Source of the DNA: Anaerococcus obesiensis ph10
Lineage (GTDB): Bacteria; Bacillota; Clostridia; Tissierellales; Peptoniphilaceae
Direction: 5' to 3'
Length of the DNA stretch: 64,000 nucleotides
Assembly: GCF_000311745.1 (NCBI RefSeq)
Contig: NZ_HE978532.1
Location: forward strand, 93,528-157,527
The translations under genes were made by a program, and so were the position numbers. Positions 17,511-27,141 of the stretch are shown here, piece after piece; within the stretch, counting starts at the first letter, position 1; each line of letters opens with the position of its first letter. The notes beneath the pieces are model-generated. The model was not told the DNA's origin, searched no databases, and worked only from the letters and a program-made list of their open reading frames with translations.

Positions 17511-19295
17511 CTAACCTTTGTATAGTGGTCCAAAATATTCACAAGCTCTATAATCTACACTTTCAAGATCTTTTGTACCAAATCCATTAAATGTTTGTGG
17601 TCTAAATACATCTTTATCTTCAACGTTGTGTAATGAAACTGGAATTCTTAACATACTTGCTAAAGTTATGAAGTCTGCTCCTACGTGTCCATAAACTGTT
17701 GCCCCGTGATTTGCTCCCCAGTTTGCCATTACTTTATATACTGATTCAAATCCTTCCATGCCTAAACGTGGTGCAAACCATGTAGTTGGCCAGGTTCTAT
17801 CTGTTCTATCTTCTAGAATTTGTGATTCTTTATCTGGAAGATTTACTGTATATCCTTCAGCAATTTGAATTGTTGGACCAACGCCTTCTACCATATTAAC
17901 TCTTACCATAGTAACTGGCATTTCTGCATTTGTTCTAAAGTGTGATGAGAATCCGCCGCCTCTAAAATATTGGTGGTTTGCTTGACACCAATCTGTGTTA
18001 TCAAGCATTGCTTTTATATCTTCATCTTTTAAATCCCAGAAATGTTTCATTATAGAATTTCCGTCATCATCTTTTGCAGCTCCTGTTGCATCTAAGCAAG
18101 TAGCTCCTGAATTTATTAAGTGGATAATTCCATCTTGACCTTTTCCTTCTAATTGATAGCCTGTAACTCTTTTAACAGAATCTTTTGACCAATATGTTCT
18201 AACATCTGAGAATATTGGAGCTCTGTTTGTTAAAAGTGTTCCAAACAACATTGCAACTCCATTTAATGTATCATTTTCTGTTGCGAATGCTGTTGGAGCT
18301 TTTGGTCCATTCCAATCAAAAGTTGATGCCATAATTGATTCTGTAAAGTCAGCATTTGGTAACCAATCTGTCCATTGTCTTTGACCTTGGAATCCTCCTG
18401 CTATAGCATTTTTACCTAGTGCTTCTTCTGACCAACCAATTTCTGCAAGCTTTGGATTTCCAAATAAAATATCTCTTACTATTAGGGCATGTTTTAAACA
18501 GAAATCCCATTCTTCTTCGTAAGGTACAACTTTTGATCTCATTAGATTTTCTTGTAACTCTAATGTTTCATTTATATTAAATCCTTCTTTAATATATTCT
18601 TTTTGCCATTTTTTAGCTTTTTCAAATTCTTCATGATCATAAATTCCTAGTTTCATTCTTCTAAGAATTTCTGTCATGTCTACCCATTCAGTTCTCATTC
18701 CCAAATAATTTTGGAAGAAAAGTGCGTTTGCGTCAGAACCTGCTATACCCATAGAGATTGCACCAATATTTACATAAGCCTTATCTCTCATTTGTCCAAC
18801 AGCGATAGCAGCTCTTGCAAATCTTAGAATTTTTTCTTTTACATCATCTGTAATTGAATTATCATCTGCTTCTTGAACTTCTGAGCCATAAATTGAAAAT
18901 GCAGGAAGTCCTCTTTGTGCATAAGCTGACATTACAGCTGCAAGATAAACAGCTCCTGGTCTTTCAGTTGCGTTTAATCCCCAAACAGCTTTAAGTGTTT
19001 TTGGATCTAAATCCATTGTTTCTGTACCATAGCACCAGCAAGGTGTAACGCTTAAAGTTGCTACAACATTTTCTGTTGAAAATTGCTCAGCACATTGTTT
19101 ACTTTCTGCAGAACCTCCTATTGTTGTATTTGAAATTACACATTCTACAGGTTCTCCATCAGCATATCTTAAATTAGATTCGATTAATTCTTTTGCAAGA
19201 TGTGCCATGTTCATTGTTTGTTCTTCAAGGCTTTCTCTAACTCCGCCCCATCTTCCGTCAATTATAGGTCTAATACCAATTCTTGGATGTGTCAT
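17511..19295 (-). CDS. fucI: L-fucose isomerase
   Basis: A 594-residue protein of the usual length, beginning HPRIGIRPIIDGRWGGVRES. Family regions present are the MGIAGSDANALFFQNYLGMR segment, AFATENDTLNG with a metal-binding aspartate, and the C-terminal NWGANHGATVYGHVGADF with the metal histidine. It isomerises L-fucose to L-fuculose in the cytoplasm using manganese. It lies between the FGGY kinase and fucU in the fucose operon, which settles the sugar better than sequence alone, since arabinose isomerases are distant relatives. Confidence 0.95.
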   Translation of the reverse strand: MTHPRIGIRPIIDGRWGGVRESLEEQTMNMAHLAKELIESNLRYADGEPVECVISNTTIGGSAESKQCAEQFSTENVVATLSVTPCWCYGTETMDLDPKTLKAVWGLNATERPGAVYLAAVMSAYAQRGLPAFSIYGSEVQEADDNSITDDVKEKILRFARAAIAVGQMRDKAYVNIGAISMGIAGSDANALFFQNYLGMRTEWVDMTEILRRMKLGIYDHEEFEKAKKWQKEYIKEGFNINETLELQENLMRSKVVPYEEEWDFCLKHALIVRDILFGNPKLAEIGWSEEALGKNAIAGGFQGQRQWTDWLPNADFTESIMASTFDWNGPKAPTAFATENDTLNGVAMLFGTLLTNRAPIFSDVRTYWSKDSVKRVTGYQLEGKGQDGIIHLINSGATCLDATGAAKDDDGNSIMKHFWDLKDEDIKAMLDNTDWCQANHQYFRGGGFSSHFRTNAEMPVTMVRVNMVEGVGPTIQIAEGYTVNLPDKESQILEDRTDRTWPTTWFAPRLGMEGFESVYKVMANWGANHGATVYGHVGADFITLASMLRIPVSLHNVEDKDVFRPQTFNGFGTKDLESVDYRACEYFGPLYKG

Positions 19296-19315
19296 ATTAT
19301 TTCCTTTCTTAATTT

Positions 19316-20731
19316 TTATTTTATAATAGGTAAATATTCAACCGTTTTAAAACCGTCAGTTACTATTTGCCTAATATTTTCTTTTTCATTCATGTATTCT
19401 AATTGAGCTAAAATGTTTCCAACAGCCGTAGCTTCCTTTGGTCCTGCTATAACTTTAATTTTAAGTTTGTCGGCTATCATTTGACATAATACCTTGGATT
19501 GAGAGCCCCCACCCATTACATGAATTTTTGTAAATTTTTCACCTAAACAGCTTTCAATATTTTCAACAACTGATTTGTAATTTTCAACTATGCTTTGATA
19601 TATTATTTTGAAATAATCTGTTTTTTCTTTTATGACTTTATTTTCTTTTTCCTCAAAATACTTATCTAAATCATAAATAAAATTATTAGATTCCTTAGTG
19701 AAAACTTCATAATCGACATCAATTATATATTCATCACTAATAGTGGAATTTTCTACAAGATTTGTTATTTCATCAAAAGAAAACTTACTTTTATCTTTTT
19801 TTACTAGGTGATCTCTAAGCTTTTCTATTAAATATAAACCTGTTACATTTTTGAAAAACATATTTTTATTATCATAACCGGTTTCATTTGTGAGCGAATA
19901 ATTATAAGCTTGGTCTGTTAAAATCGGCTTATCATTACAACAACCAATCAAAGACCATGTTCCACTTGATAAAAACAAGCAATCCTCATTTGTATAAGAT
20001 TCGGTAACATAAACAGCACTTGCTGTATCATGACTTGCAACAGAAATTACCTTTATGTCCAAATCTCTAAGAGAATCTATCAAGGAGTTTTTTGTACTTC
20101 CAATAACAATTTTATTATTAATTATCTCTGGCAATAAGTCCTCATTAAGACCTAAATCCTTAACTAATTTCCTATTCCAATCACCAGCTTTTAGGTCAAA
20201 CATTTGACTTGTTGAACAAATAGTTATCTCACCATATTTTTTGCCTGTAAGCAAATAATTTATAAGATCAGGTGTCATCAATAATTTATCTGCTTTTTCA
20301 TAGAAATCATTATTTTCTATTTTTACAGTTTCTAATTGAAATAAGGTGTTAATACTCATTATTTGATTGCCAGTTTTTTTGAACAAGTCGCTGAAATCGA
20401 TTTTCTCTTTCATTGATTTAAAGCCTATTTCACAAGATTCATCCCTATAAGATGTAGGGTTATAAATAAGAGAACCAGCCTTATCAATTAATCCAAAATC
20501 TACTCCCCAAGTATCAACTCCAATAGTTTCAATTTCATCTTTGTATTCTAAAATTGTATTTTCTATTTTAGAAAGCATCCCTTCTAAATCCCACTGTTTT
20601 CTTCCATCAATATCTTTAATAACATGGTTAAATCTAATTACTTCTTCAGTTACAAGTTCTCCCATATCTATGTAGCCAAGAATTGCTCTAATAGAAGTAG
20701 CTCCCATATCTATGGCTAAAGATTTTTTCAT
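19316..20731 (-). CDS. FGGY kinase, RhaB-like, probable L-fuculokinase
   Basis: A 471-residue sugar kinase with LAIDMGATSIRAILG (phosphate 1), VDTWGVDFGLID (substrate region), SHDTASAVY (with the catalytic Asp), LFLSSGTWSLIGC and HVMGGGSQSKVLCQMIAD (adenosine region). The overall pattern is closer to rhamnulokinase than to FucK, and RhaB-like kinases serve fuculose in several gut anaerobes. As the first gene of the operon with fucI, fucU and fucA, its likely substrate is L-fuculose. The ATG follows a GAGGAGG site. Confidence 0.85.
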   Translation of the reverse strand: MKKSLAIDMGATSIRAILGYIDMGELVTEEVIRFNHVIKDIDGRKQWDLEGMLSKIENTILEYKDEIETIGVDTWGVDFGLIDKAGSLIYNPTSYRDESCEIGFKSMKEKIDFSDLFKKTGNQIMSINTLFQLETVKIENNDFYEKADKLLMTPDLINYLLTGKKYGEITICSTSQMFDLKAGDWNRKLVKDLGLNEDLLPEIINNKIVIGSTKNSLIDSLRDLDIKVISVASHDTASAVYVTESYTNEDCLFLSSGTWSLIGCCNDKPILTDQAYNYSLTNETGYDNKNMFFKNVTGLYLIEKLRDHLVKKDKSKFSFDEITNLVENSTISDEYIIDVDYEVFTKESNNFIYDLDKYFEEKENKVIKEKTDYFKIIYQSIVENYKSVVENIESCLGEKFTKIHVMGGGSQSKVLCQMIADKLKIKVIAGPKEATAVGNILAQLEYMNEKENIRQIVTDGFKTVEYLPIIK

Positions 20732-20791
20732 TTACACCTCCTCATGATAATGTTTTCTTATCGCATGTATGATATCATTTATATCAGCTTT

Positions 20792-20817
20792 TGTAAATAT
20801 TGAAACAAATATTTACA
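20792..20817 (-). promoter_or_regulatory. Perfect 26-bp palindrome upstream of the fucose operon
   Basis: TGTAAATATT and AATATTTACA flank a 6-bp centre, a perfect 10-bp inverted repeat 61 bp before the kinase start. It is placed like an operator. The obvious candidate ligand is the DeoR-family regulator at 24081, but DeoR sites are usually direct or imperfect repeats, so another regulator is possible. Confidence 0.6.
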
Positions 20818-20956
20818 TTAATTCAAAATAATTCAAATTAAATTTCAAAACCATTCATTGTTCCCACAATTATAATTGCCTTTGCAACTATAAAATCATA
20901 ATTTTTTCTAATTTAAAATATACCAAGCTTTCAGCACATGGAAATAAAGAACAATA

Positions 20957-20991
20957 AAATGCCAGAGCTTATTCTTAAAGTTCTGGCATTT
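20957..20991 (-). terminator. Terminator after the NhaC-family gene
   Basis: AATGCCAGA pairs with TCTGGCATT around an AT loop, with a T-rich minus-strand flank. It lies 33 bp after the carrier gene and insulates it from the fucose operon. Confidence 0.8.
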
Positions 20992-21023
20992 ATACAATAA
21001 TATATTTTACTTAATTTTTTATA

Positions 21024-22445
21024 TTATATATTTTCAATTTCATCATAGAAACAATTCTTTCCTGTAATAGCCCATATAATAGCAATAACAAAGTTTATAA
21101 AATGCATAAACATAAATGGAACATACTCAGCATATGGCACCCCTAATGTTGTTGACATGTAAATCCCTGTTGTTGTCCATGGTAAAAGTGGTTCAATCAT
21201 AGTTCCAAAGTCTTCTATTGATCTACTCAAAACTTTTAATGGAATTTTCTGATCTCTATATTTTTGTTTAAAGGCATTTCCAACAATCATAGCTGTTGCG
21301 TACTGATTAGATGTTGTTCCATTAATAATCGCTGAAGAAATTTGGGATGCGATTATTGTTTTTGACCTTGTATTTATATTTGTAAAGATTGAATCCATCA
21401 ACACTTCCATTGTGTTAAGAACATTTATAGCACCTATAAAAATAAATACCCATATTGTGATCGTTACTGCATTAGTCATGCTGGCCATGCCGCCTCTGGT
21501 AAGTATCACTGATACGCTTTCCGGTATGTTATTTGACCAAGTTATCATGTCTATATTGAATCCATTGGTTAAGGTTTCATACATATTATCAAATGTAAAG
21601 TTTTGAACTGCTAGTCCTAATATACACGCAACAACTACTGATGATAGTGTCGCAACTAATGAAGGTTTTCTCATTATAGAACCAACTAAGATTATTATAG
21701 GTGGTAGTAGTAATAGAATATTAAAATTAAATATGCTATCTAATGATAAAAGTATAGGTTCAACAAATGAAGATGTATCCACGGACTTAACAGGATATAC
21801 TATACCAATAATTAAATATATAATCGCTGATATAATTATTGAAGGGCCTGTAGTTCTCAACATAGAGCTAACATGATCCCTAACATCTACACCTGCACCC
21901 ATAGCAGCCATAATAGTTGTATCTGATATTGGTGACTGTTTATCTCCAAAATAACAACCACTTATTATTGCTGAAGCTAGTATGGCTTGATTGGCATTTA
22001 TAGCACTTCCGATTGCTATCAAAACTATTCCTATTGTTCCAGCAGAGCCCCATGAGGTTCCTGTCAGTATAGAGAATAACGCACATAGGAATAAAGCAAT
22101 AACATAAATTAAATTTGGATTTATTATTTTCAATCCATAATAAACTAACATAGGTATTGTTCCAGAAAACACCCAAGCGCCAACTAATAAACCGATAGCT
22201 AAAAGCATGTGTATAGCAGGTAATGCTTCTAGAGTTTTTTCTCCTACACTTTTTTGAATCTCCTCCCAACTAATACCATTTATAAGCATAAAAAATATGG
22301 TTATAATGGAAGCAAATACGAATATCAATTCTAATGGCATAGAGGACTTATCTAGTGCTTGAGGTCTAATCACCATACCATAAAGTATTAGTAACATTAA
22401 TACAAAAAAAGGAAAAAGCGATTTAGATTTACTATTTTTTGTCAT
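21024..22445 (-). CDS. NhaC-family secondary transporter
   Basis: A 473-residue membrane protein with about 12 hydrophobic segments. LTGTSWGSAGTIGIVLIAIG and GCYFGDKQSPISDTTIMAA are diagnostic of the NhaC Na+/H+ antiporter (ion transporter superfamily) fold, which also includes malate-lactate exchangers. Its gene overlaps the upstream GH29 fucosidase by 14 bp, so the two are co-translated. That coupling suggests a role linked to fucoside use or to export of a fermentation acid, rather than general pH control. This is inference; no sugar-binding motif is visible. Confidence 0.85.
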   Translation of the reverse strand: MTKNSKSKSLFPFFVLMLLILYGMVIRPQALDKSSMPLELIFVFASIITIFFMLINGISWEEIQKSVGEKTLEALPAIHMLLAIGLLVGAWVFSGTIPMLVYYGLKIINPNLIYVIALFLCALFSILTGTSWGSAGTIGIVLIAIGSAINANQAILASAIISGCYFGDKQSPISDTTIMAAMGAGVDVRDHVSSMLRTTGPSIIISAIIYLIIGIVYPVKSVDTSSFVEPILLSLDSIFNFNILLLLPPIIILVGSIMRKPSLVATLSSVVVACILGLAVQNFTFDNMYETLTNGFNIDMITWSNNIPESVSVILTRGGMASMTNAVTITIWVFIFIGAINVLNTMEVLMDSIFTNINTRSKTIIASQISSAIINGTTSNQYATAMIVGNAFKQKYRDQKIPLKVLSRSIEDFGTMIEPLLPWTTTGIYMSTTLGVPYAEYVPFMFMHFINFVIAIIWAITGKNCFYDEIENI

Positions 22446-23796
22446 TTTCTACCTCCAATTTTAATACATACGTTTCAAAATCTATATTTTTTAGTAACAA
22501 GTTTTTATAAACATCTTCGGATGGAATATCTATACCTAACTCTTTTCCATGTTGTTCGAATTTAATTTCTTTATCTAACCCTAAAATTTTAATGCTTTTA
22601 ACTTTATAATCTTCTCCTAGTTTCACATTTATATGGTTATCAACATCAAATACGAACACATATATATTATTCTCTTTTACAGTTGAATCATAGTTTTTCA
22701 CATAATCAAGACCTGATTTTGTTGAATATATACTCTCAGAATTTATATCCATCCATTTTCCAATTTGTTGTAATCTCTCTTCTTGAATCTCAGGAATACG
22801 CCCATCTGCAGTAGGTCCAACATTCAAAAGAAAATTTCCACCTTTACTTATAACATCTACTAATATCTTTATTAAAGATTCAAAAGTGTTGTAACTGCTA
22901 GCATCTTCAGCCCTATTGTAGCCATAAGATTGACCTATACCCCTACTTTCCTCCCATGGATGATTAATAAATCCATCTACATCGTTATACTCAGTAGAAT
23001 AATAGTCCCCATGGTTGCCAGGCATACCTTTAAAAAATCTGTCGTTTACAACAACTTCATCTTTGACTGGACTTTCATTATAAAGCCACGCTAAAAAATC
23101 TTTTGTCTGTGTATATTCCTCACTTAAATCCCATTCTCCTCCATCAGAAAAAATTAAAGTCGGGTGATAATTGTTTACTAATTCTTTTAATTGAGGTATA
23201 AGAATTTCATTCGGATAATCACCTTCATTAATGCCGTATTTATCAACATCTTTCTGAGGTATGAAATGTTCTCCATTTACCCTATGACTTCTATTTGTTT
23301 CCCATTCAATTATTGAATAATAAAGACCCATCTTGAGATTCTCTTTATCAAAAGAATTTTTCAAACTACCTAATAAATCAATTTTAGGGCCAATGTCTGT
23401 TACTCTCCAATTTTTCTTATGTTGATTTTCTGTAGGCCACAAACAATAACCATCATGATGTTTACTAGTTACTACAACATATCTGGCTCCTGCTGAGCGG
23501 AATAACTTAGCCCATTTGTCTGAATCAAATAGTTCAGCATTGAAACTTTTAGCAAAATCTCTATACTCGAAGTCTTCACCATAATGCTCTTTATGGAAAT
23601 TTTTGTCATGATTTCTATATTTCCCATATACACTTGCATAATACCATTCGGCATATGATCCAAACAACGCATTCTCTAATCCCCTCCAACTAGGCACAGA
23701 ATACACGCCCCAGTGAATAAAGATACCAAACTTATCATCACCAAACCATTTGGGTATTGGCCTTGAATCTAAGCTTTTCCATGAATTTTCATACAT
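22432..23796 (-). CDS. GH29 alpha-L-fucosidase (second copy)
   Basis: A 454-residue intracellular GH29 enzyme without a signal peptide. DKFGIFIHWGVYSVPS, TSKHHDGYCLW and Asp218 in LIFSDGGEWDL (predicted nucleophile) match the first copy at 6431-7756, with strong colinear similarity along the whole length. The C-terminus extends as a small beta-rich region. It heads a two-gene operon with the NhaC-family carrier. Substrate linkage (alpha-1,2, 1,3/4 or 1,6) cannot be read from the sequence; two paralogues with different transport partners suggest different linkages. Confidence 0.88.
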   Translation of the reverse strand: MYENSWKSLDSRPIPKWFGDDKFGIFIHWGVYSVPSWRGLENALFGSYAEWYYASVYGKYRNHDKNFHKEHYGEDFEYRDFAKSFNAELFDSDKWAKLFRSAGARYVVVTSKHHDGYCLWPTENQHKKNWRVTDIGPKIDLLGSLKNSFDKENLKMGLYYSIIEWETNRSHRVNGEHFIPQKDVDKYGINEGDYPNEILIPQLKELVNNYHPTLIFSDGGEWDLSEEYTQTKDFLAWLYNESPVKDEVVVNDRFFKGMPGNHGDYYSTEYNDVDGFINHPWEESRGIGQSYGYNRAEDASSYNTFESLIKILVDVISKGGNFLLNVGPTADGRIPEIQEERLQQIGKWMDINSESIYSTKSGLDYVKNYDSTVKENNIYVFVFDVDNHINVKLGEDYKVKSIKILGLDKEIKFEQHGKELGIDIPSEDVYKNLLLKNIDFETYVLKLEVENDKK

Positions 23797-23848
23797 AATT
23801 ATTAACCTTTCTAATCATTTAGTTATACAACATTATTTAAAGTAAATG

Positions 23849-23868
23849 GATTTTATTTAAATAAAATC
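23849..23868 (-). promoter_or_regulatory. 20-bp palindrome upstream of the fucosidase-NhaC operon
   Basis: GATTTTATTT followed directly by AAATAAAATC, a perfect inverted repeat 53 bp upstream of the GH29 start. Its half-sites differ from the palindrome at 20792, so it is probably a different operator, or a chance AT palindrome. Confidence 0.35.
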
Positions 23869-24080
23869 TCTCAATTATTAAAACTTTTATCAATCTCCTA
23901 TAAAATATCCCTCCTTTATCTAGATATCGATTTCCTTGTATTTAAAATGATAACATACAAATGTAGATTTGTGAACATTGAATCCAATTTTGGTAATCAT
24001 TCGTAAAAACCATTCAATTATTTCATTTGTGTTTAATATCGTTCATGTGTTATAATAAATTATACTTAAAAGGAGAAATT

Positions 24081-24840
24081 ATGATTCCAGACGAAAGAAT
24101 GTATGAAATTCTTGGGATACTTAAAAAAAAGAATTTGTTAGTATACAAGAAATCTCAGAAAAATTATTTATTTCAATATCTACAGTTAGAAGAGATTTAA
24201 TAAACTTAGAAAAATCCGGTGCCATATGTAGAGTCAGAGGCGGGGCATCTATTGTTAAAGAAAAAACCAAATTCAACCCAGCCATGTCAGGAGTAAGATT
24301 AACACTGTTGAAAAAAGAATCATAGCTGATTTGGCTGTTGATTTTATCAAAGAAGACATGTCGATTTTTATGGATGCTTCGTCCACAGTTCAATCTTTGT
24401 GCCCAAAATTAGATAGGTTTAATAGACTTATAATCATTACAAACTCAGCCTTAATACCTTACACACTCAAGGATAACAAGAACATTAACTTATATTGTTC
24501 AGGTGGGTTTTTAAACCCTAATTCACTTTATTTTATAGGCAGTGCTTCATCTAGGTTTATATCAGAGTTTTCCACTGACCTTTATTTCCTATCATGTAAG
24601 TCTATTGATTTTGACAATATCTATGATGCTGACTATGAACAAATCCAGATAAAGAAAATTATGATAAAGAATTCAAAGAAGACTATTCTTTTGGTTGATT
24701 CTTCTAAGTTTGATGAAAGCTCGTTCATAAAGCTCTCTAGTTTGGGGGAAATTGATCATATTATTACCGATAAAAAACCTAATAATTTTGAAAAGTTTGA
24801 TATGTATATTAGAGAAAAATTTATTTGGCCTGAAAATTAA
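24081..24840 (+). pseudogene. DeoR-family sugar regulator, two frameshifts
   Basis: Starts at ATG 24081 after AGGAGA with MIPDERMYEILGILKKK. The first break is the A8 run at 24123-24130: one more A restores EFVSIQEISEKLFISISTVR and RRDL, the DeoR helix-turn-helix. The second is near 24296-24303: one base restores NTVEKRIIADLAVDF after NPAMSGVR. From there an open frame (24331 on) carries the DeoR effector domain (FMDASSTVQSLC, ITNSALIPY, CSGGFLNPNSLYFIG). DeoR proteins sense phosphorylated sugars, so this is the likely fucose regulator. If the two frameshifts are real, the locus is unregulated. Confidence 0.85.
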
Positions 24841-24843
24841 AAA

Positions 24844-24872
24844 TTGACAAAAACGATATCCTAAATTATAAT
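24844..24872 (+). promoter_or_regulatory. Consensus sigma-A promoter of fucO
   Basis: TTGACA (24844-24849), a 17-bp spacer and TATAAT (24867-24872), an exact consensus match. It starts three bases after the stop codon of the DeoR gene, so fucO has its own strong promoter. Confidence 0.9.
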
Positions 24873-24905
24873 GAACTAAAATAAACTATTTTAAAGGAGA
24901 AAATT

Positions 24906-26054
24906 ATGGGTTACAAATTTGTTTTGAACGAAACTAGCTATCATGGATACGGAGCTCTTGATGGCATAATAGAAGTTATTAATGACAAGGGATTTAAAAA
25001 AATAGCAATTTTTGTTGATTCTTTCTTAAAAGAAAACAATATCGCTAAAAAAGTTACCGACAAAATTGATGCACTTGATGTAGAATATACTTTCTACACA
25101 GACATCAAACCAAATCCAACAATCAAAAATGTTCTTGGCGGACTTAAAGTTTTAAAAGATTTTGGTGCTGATGCAGTTATAGCTATTGGTGGCGGTTCTG
25201 TAATTGATTGTTCAAAAGCTGCTGCGATTATAAATACAAATCCTGAATTTGAAGATGTTAAAAGCCTTGAAGGTCTTGCTGAAACTAAAAATTCTGCAAC
25301 TCCAATAATCGCTGTTCCTACTACAGCTGGTACAGCTGCTGAGGTTACAATTAATTATGTAATAACTGATGAAGAACTTGAAAGAAAAATGGTTTGCGTT
25401 GATCCTCATGACATTCCAATAGTTGCAGTAGTTGCTCCTGAAATGATGGAATCAATGCCAAAATCTCTTACAGCAGCAACAGGAATGGATGCATTAACTC
25501 ACGCTATCGAAGGTTATATTACAAAAGGCGCAAATGATCTTTCAGATATGTTCCATATCAAAGCCATTGAATTAATAGCAAAATATCTTCCATTAGCTGT
25601 TAACAATGATAAAGAAGGAAGAGAAAAAATGGCTCTTGGTCAATACGTTGCTGGAATGGGATTCTCAAATGTTGGACTAGGTTTAGTTCACTCTATGGCT
25701 CACCCTCTTGGAGCAGTTTATGATACACCTCACGGAGTTGCAAATGCAATTATTCTTCCAAAAGTTATGGAATTTAATGCTGAAGCAACTGGAGAAAGAT
25801 ACAAAGAAATTGCAAAAGCTATGGGTGTTAATGATGTTGACTCAATGAGCCAAGATGAATATAGAAAAGCTGCTGTAAAAGCTGTAAAAGATCTTGCAAA
25901 AGAAGTTGGTATACCTGAAAATCTAAAAGAAATCGTTGATGAAAAAGATTTAGATTTCTTAGCAAAATCTGCTTTTGAAGATGCTTGCTTGCCAGGAAAT
26001 CCAAGAGATACAAATCAAGAAGAAATCAAAAACCTTTATAAAGAATTATTATAA
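24906..26054 (+). CDS. fucO: Iron-containing alcohol dehydrogenase, probable lactaldehyde reductase
   Basis: A 382-residue group III dehydrogenase. GGGSVIDCSKAAA (residues ~98-110) binds NAD. Metal ligands are in GMDALTHAIEGY (Asp, His) and GLVHSMAHPLGAVYDTPHG (two His). FucO reduces L-lactaldehyde to 1,2-propanediol and reoxidises NADH, the fermentative end of fucose breakdown. Family members also reduce butanal or oxidise propanediols, so the specific name rests on its position in the fucose region. It has a consensus promoter, an AAAGGAG site and a terminator. Confidence 0.85.
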   Translation: MGYKFVLNETSYHGYGALDGIIEVINDKGFKKIAIFVDSFLKENNIAKKVTDKIDALDVEYTFYTDIKPNPTIKNVLGGLKVLKDFGADAVIAIGGGSVIDCSKAAAIINTNPEFEDVKSLEGLAETKNSATPIIAVPTTAGTAAEVTINYVITDEELERKMVCVDPHDIPIVAVVAPEMMESMPKSLTAATGMDALTHAIEGYITKGANDLSDMFHIKAIELIAKYLPLAVNNDKEGREKMALGQYVAGMGFSNVGLGLVHSMAHPLGAVYDTPHGVANAIILPKVMEFNAEATGERYKEIAKAMGVNDVDSMSQDEYRKAAVKAVKDLAKEVGIPENLKEIVDEKDLDFLAKSAFEDACLPGNPRDTNQEEIKNLYKELL

Positions 26055-26075
26055 ATCCACATTTAAATAGTGCAA

Positions 26076-26113
26076 AAAATACCAAATTTACGAAACTAAA
26101 TTTGGTATTTTTA
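26076..26113 (+). terminator. Terminator after fucO
   Basis: AATACCAAATTT and AAATTTGGTATT form a 12-bp stem followed by T residues on the plus strand. Confidence 0.85.
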
Positions 26114-26183
26114 TTACTTATTAAATTTCTATTAACATAACATATAAAATTTTTACAAAATTCCTTAAATCAAAAATCAAACT

Positions 26184-26214
26184 AAAAAACACCAAAAATT
26201 ATTTTGGTGTTTTT
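26184..26214 (-). terminator. Terminator of the galE-nucleotidyltransferase operon
   Basis: AAAACACCAAAA and TTTTGGTGTTTT enclose a 4-nt loop, directly after the nucleotidyltransferase stop. It is usable from both directions. Confidence 0.85.
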
Positions 26215-26218
26215 AAAT

Positions 26219-27139
26219 TTATTTTTCCCAAATATTATCTGGGTATAATCCTTGGTCGAACATTTTTTGGAAGGATTTTTGTGCTGGGACCAGGTCTTCT
26301 TTGTAAGTTATTCCTATCCACTTGTCATTTGTTGGAAGAATTGTTACATCTGCTTTATTTTCTTTTATTAGCTCTCCTATCATTTCTGGAAGAACGTATT
26401 CGCATGAATCTAAATTTTCTTTATTTTTTTCTAGATATTTTATAAAATAATCTTCACTCATATCAATAAATTCTGGGAATGATGCCCAAAGGTTCATTGA
26501 TACTGTTGTTTCTAGATTAAGTATATCGCTATCTAAATTCTCTTTACTTGATATTTTTCCATCTTTTTCTAATTTTATTTCGTGAGTTTCTATTATGTCT
26601 ACTAGTTTATTTTCTTCGTTTCCTATAGATACTCCTCTTGTAACAGCTCCCTTATCTGATAGGGTGTTTTTTAATTTATATCCTGCCATAGCTATTTGTA
26701 ACTTGTCGTCGATTTTTTTATCGCTTGTTACAAGAAATTCGTGTAGGGAATCAAACACGCCTTTTCCATAATAATCGTCTGCGTTTATTATTAAAAATGG
26801 TTCTTTTACTATATTTTTTGTAGATAGTAAAGCATCAACTGTTCCCCATGGTTTTTTTCTGTCTTTTGGACTTTCAAATCCTTTTGGCAAATCCATATCT
26901 TGGTAAGCGTATTCTACTTCTACTATTTTTTCAATTCTATTTCCAATTATTTCTTTAAAGTCTTCTTCTATATCTTTTCTAATTATAAAAACAACCTTAT
27001 TAAATCCAGCTTTTATTGCATCATAAATTGAATAATCTATTATGGTATAACCGTTGTCATCCATTTTTGCAAGCTGTTTTATTCCTTGTCCATATCTTGA
27101 GCCAATTCCTGCAGCAAGAACTACTAATGTTGTATTCAT
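26219..27139 (-). CDS. Sugar nucleotidyltransferase
   Basis: A 306-residue GT-A-type nucleotidyltransferase. LAAGIGSRYGQGIKQL at the N-terminus is the nucleotide-binding signature, ADDYYGKG carries the metal-binding aspartates, and PWGTVDALL is also typical. I chose ATG 27139 with its GGAG site, 2 bp after galE, over an upstream ATG that would overlap galE by 61 bp. In lacto-N-biose loci an enzyme of this kind converts hexose or HexNAc 1-phosphate to the UDP-sugar for galE; that role here is inferred from context. Confidence 0.8.
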   Translation of the reverse strand: MNTTLVVLAAGIGSRYGQGIKQLAKMDDNGYTIIDYSIYDAIKAGFNKVVFIIRKDIEEDFKEIIGNRIEKIVEVEYAYQDMDLPKGFESPKDRKKPWGTVDALLSTKNIVKEPFLIINADDYYGKGVFDSLHEFLVTSDKKIDDKLQIAMAGYKLKNTLSDKGAVTRGVSIGNEENKLVDIIETHEIKLEKDGKISSKENLDSDILNLETTVSMNLWASFPEFIDMSEDYFIKYLEKNKENLDSCEYVLPEMIGELIKENKADVTILPTNDKWIGITYKEDLVPAQKSFQKMFDQGLYPDNIWEK

Positions 27140-27141
27140 TA

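Noticed and set aside
23849..23868. Same operator as the fucose operon palindrome
   Set aside because: The half-sites differ completely (GATTTTATTT versus TGTAAATATT), so I did not call them one regulon.
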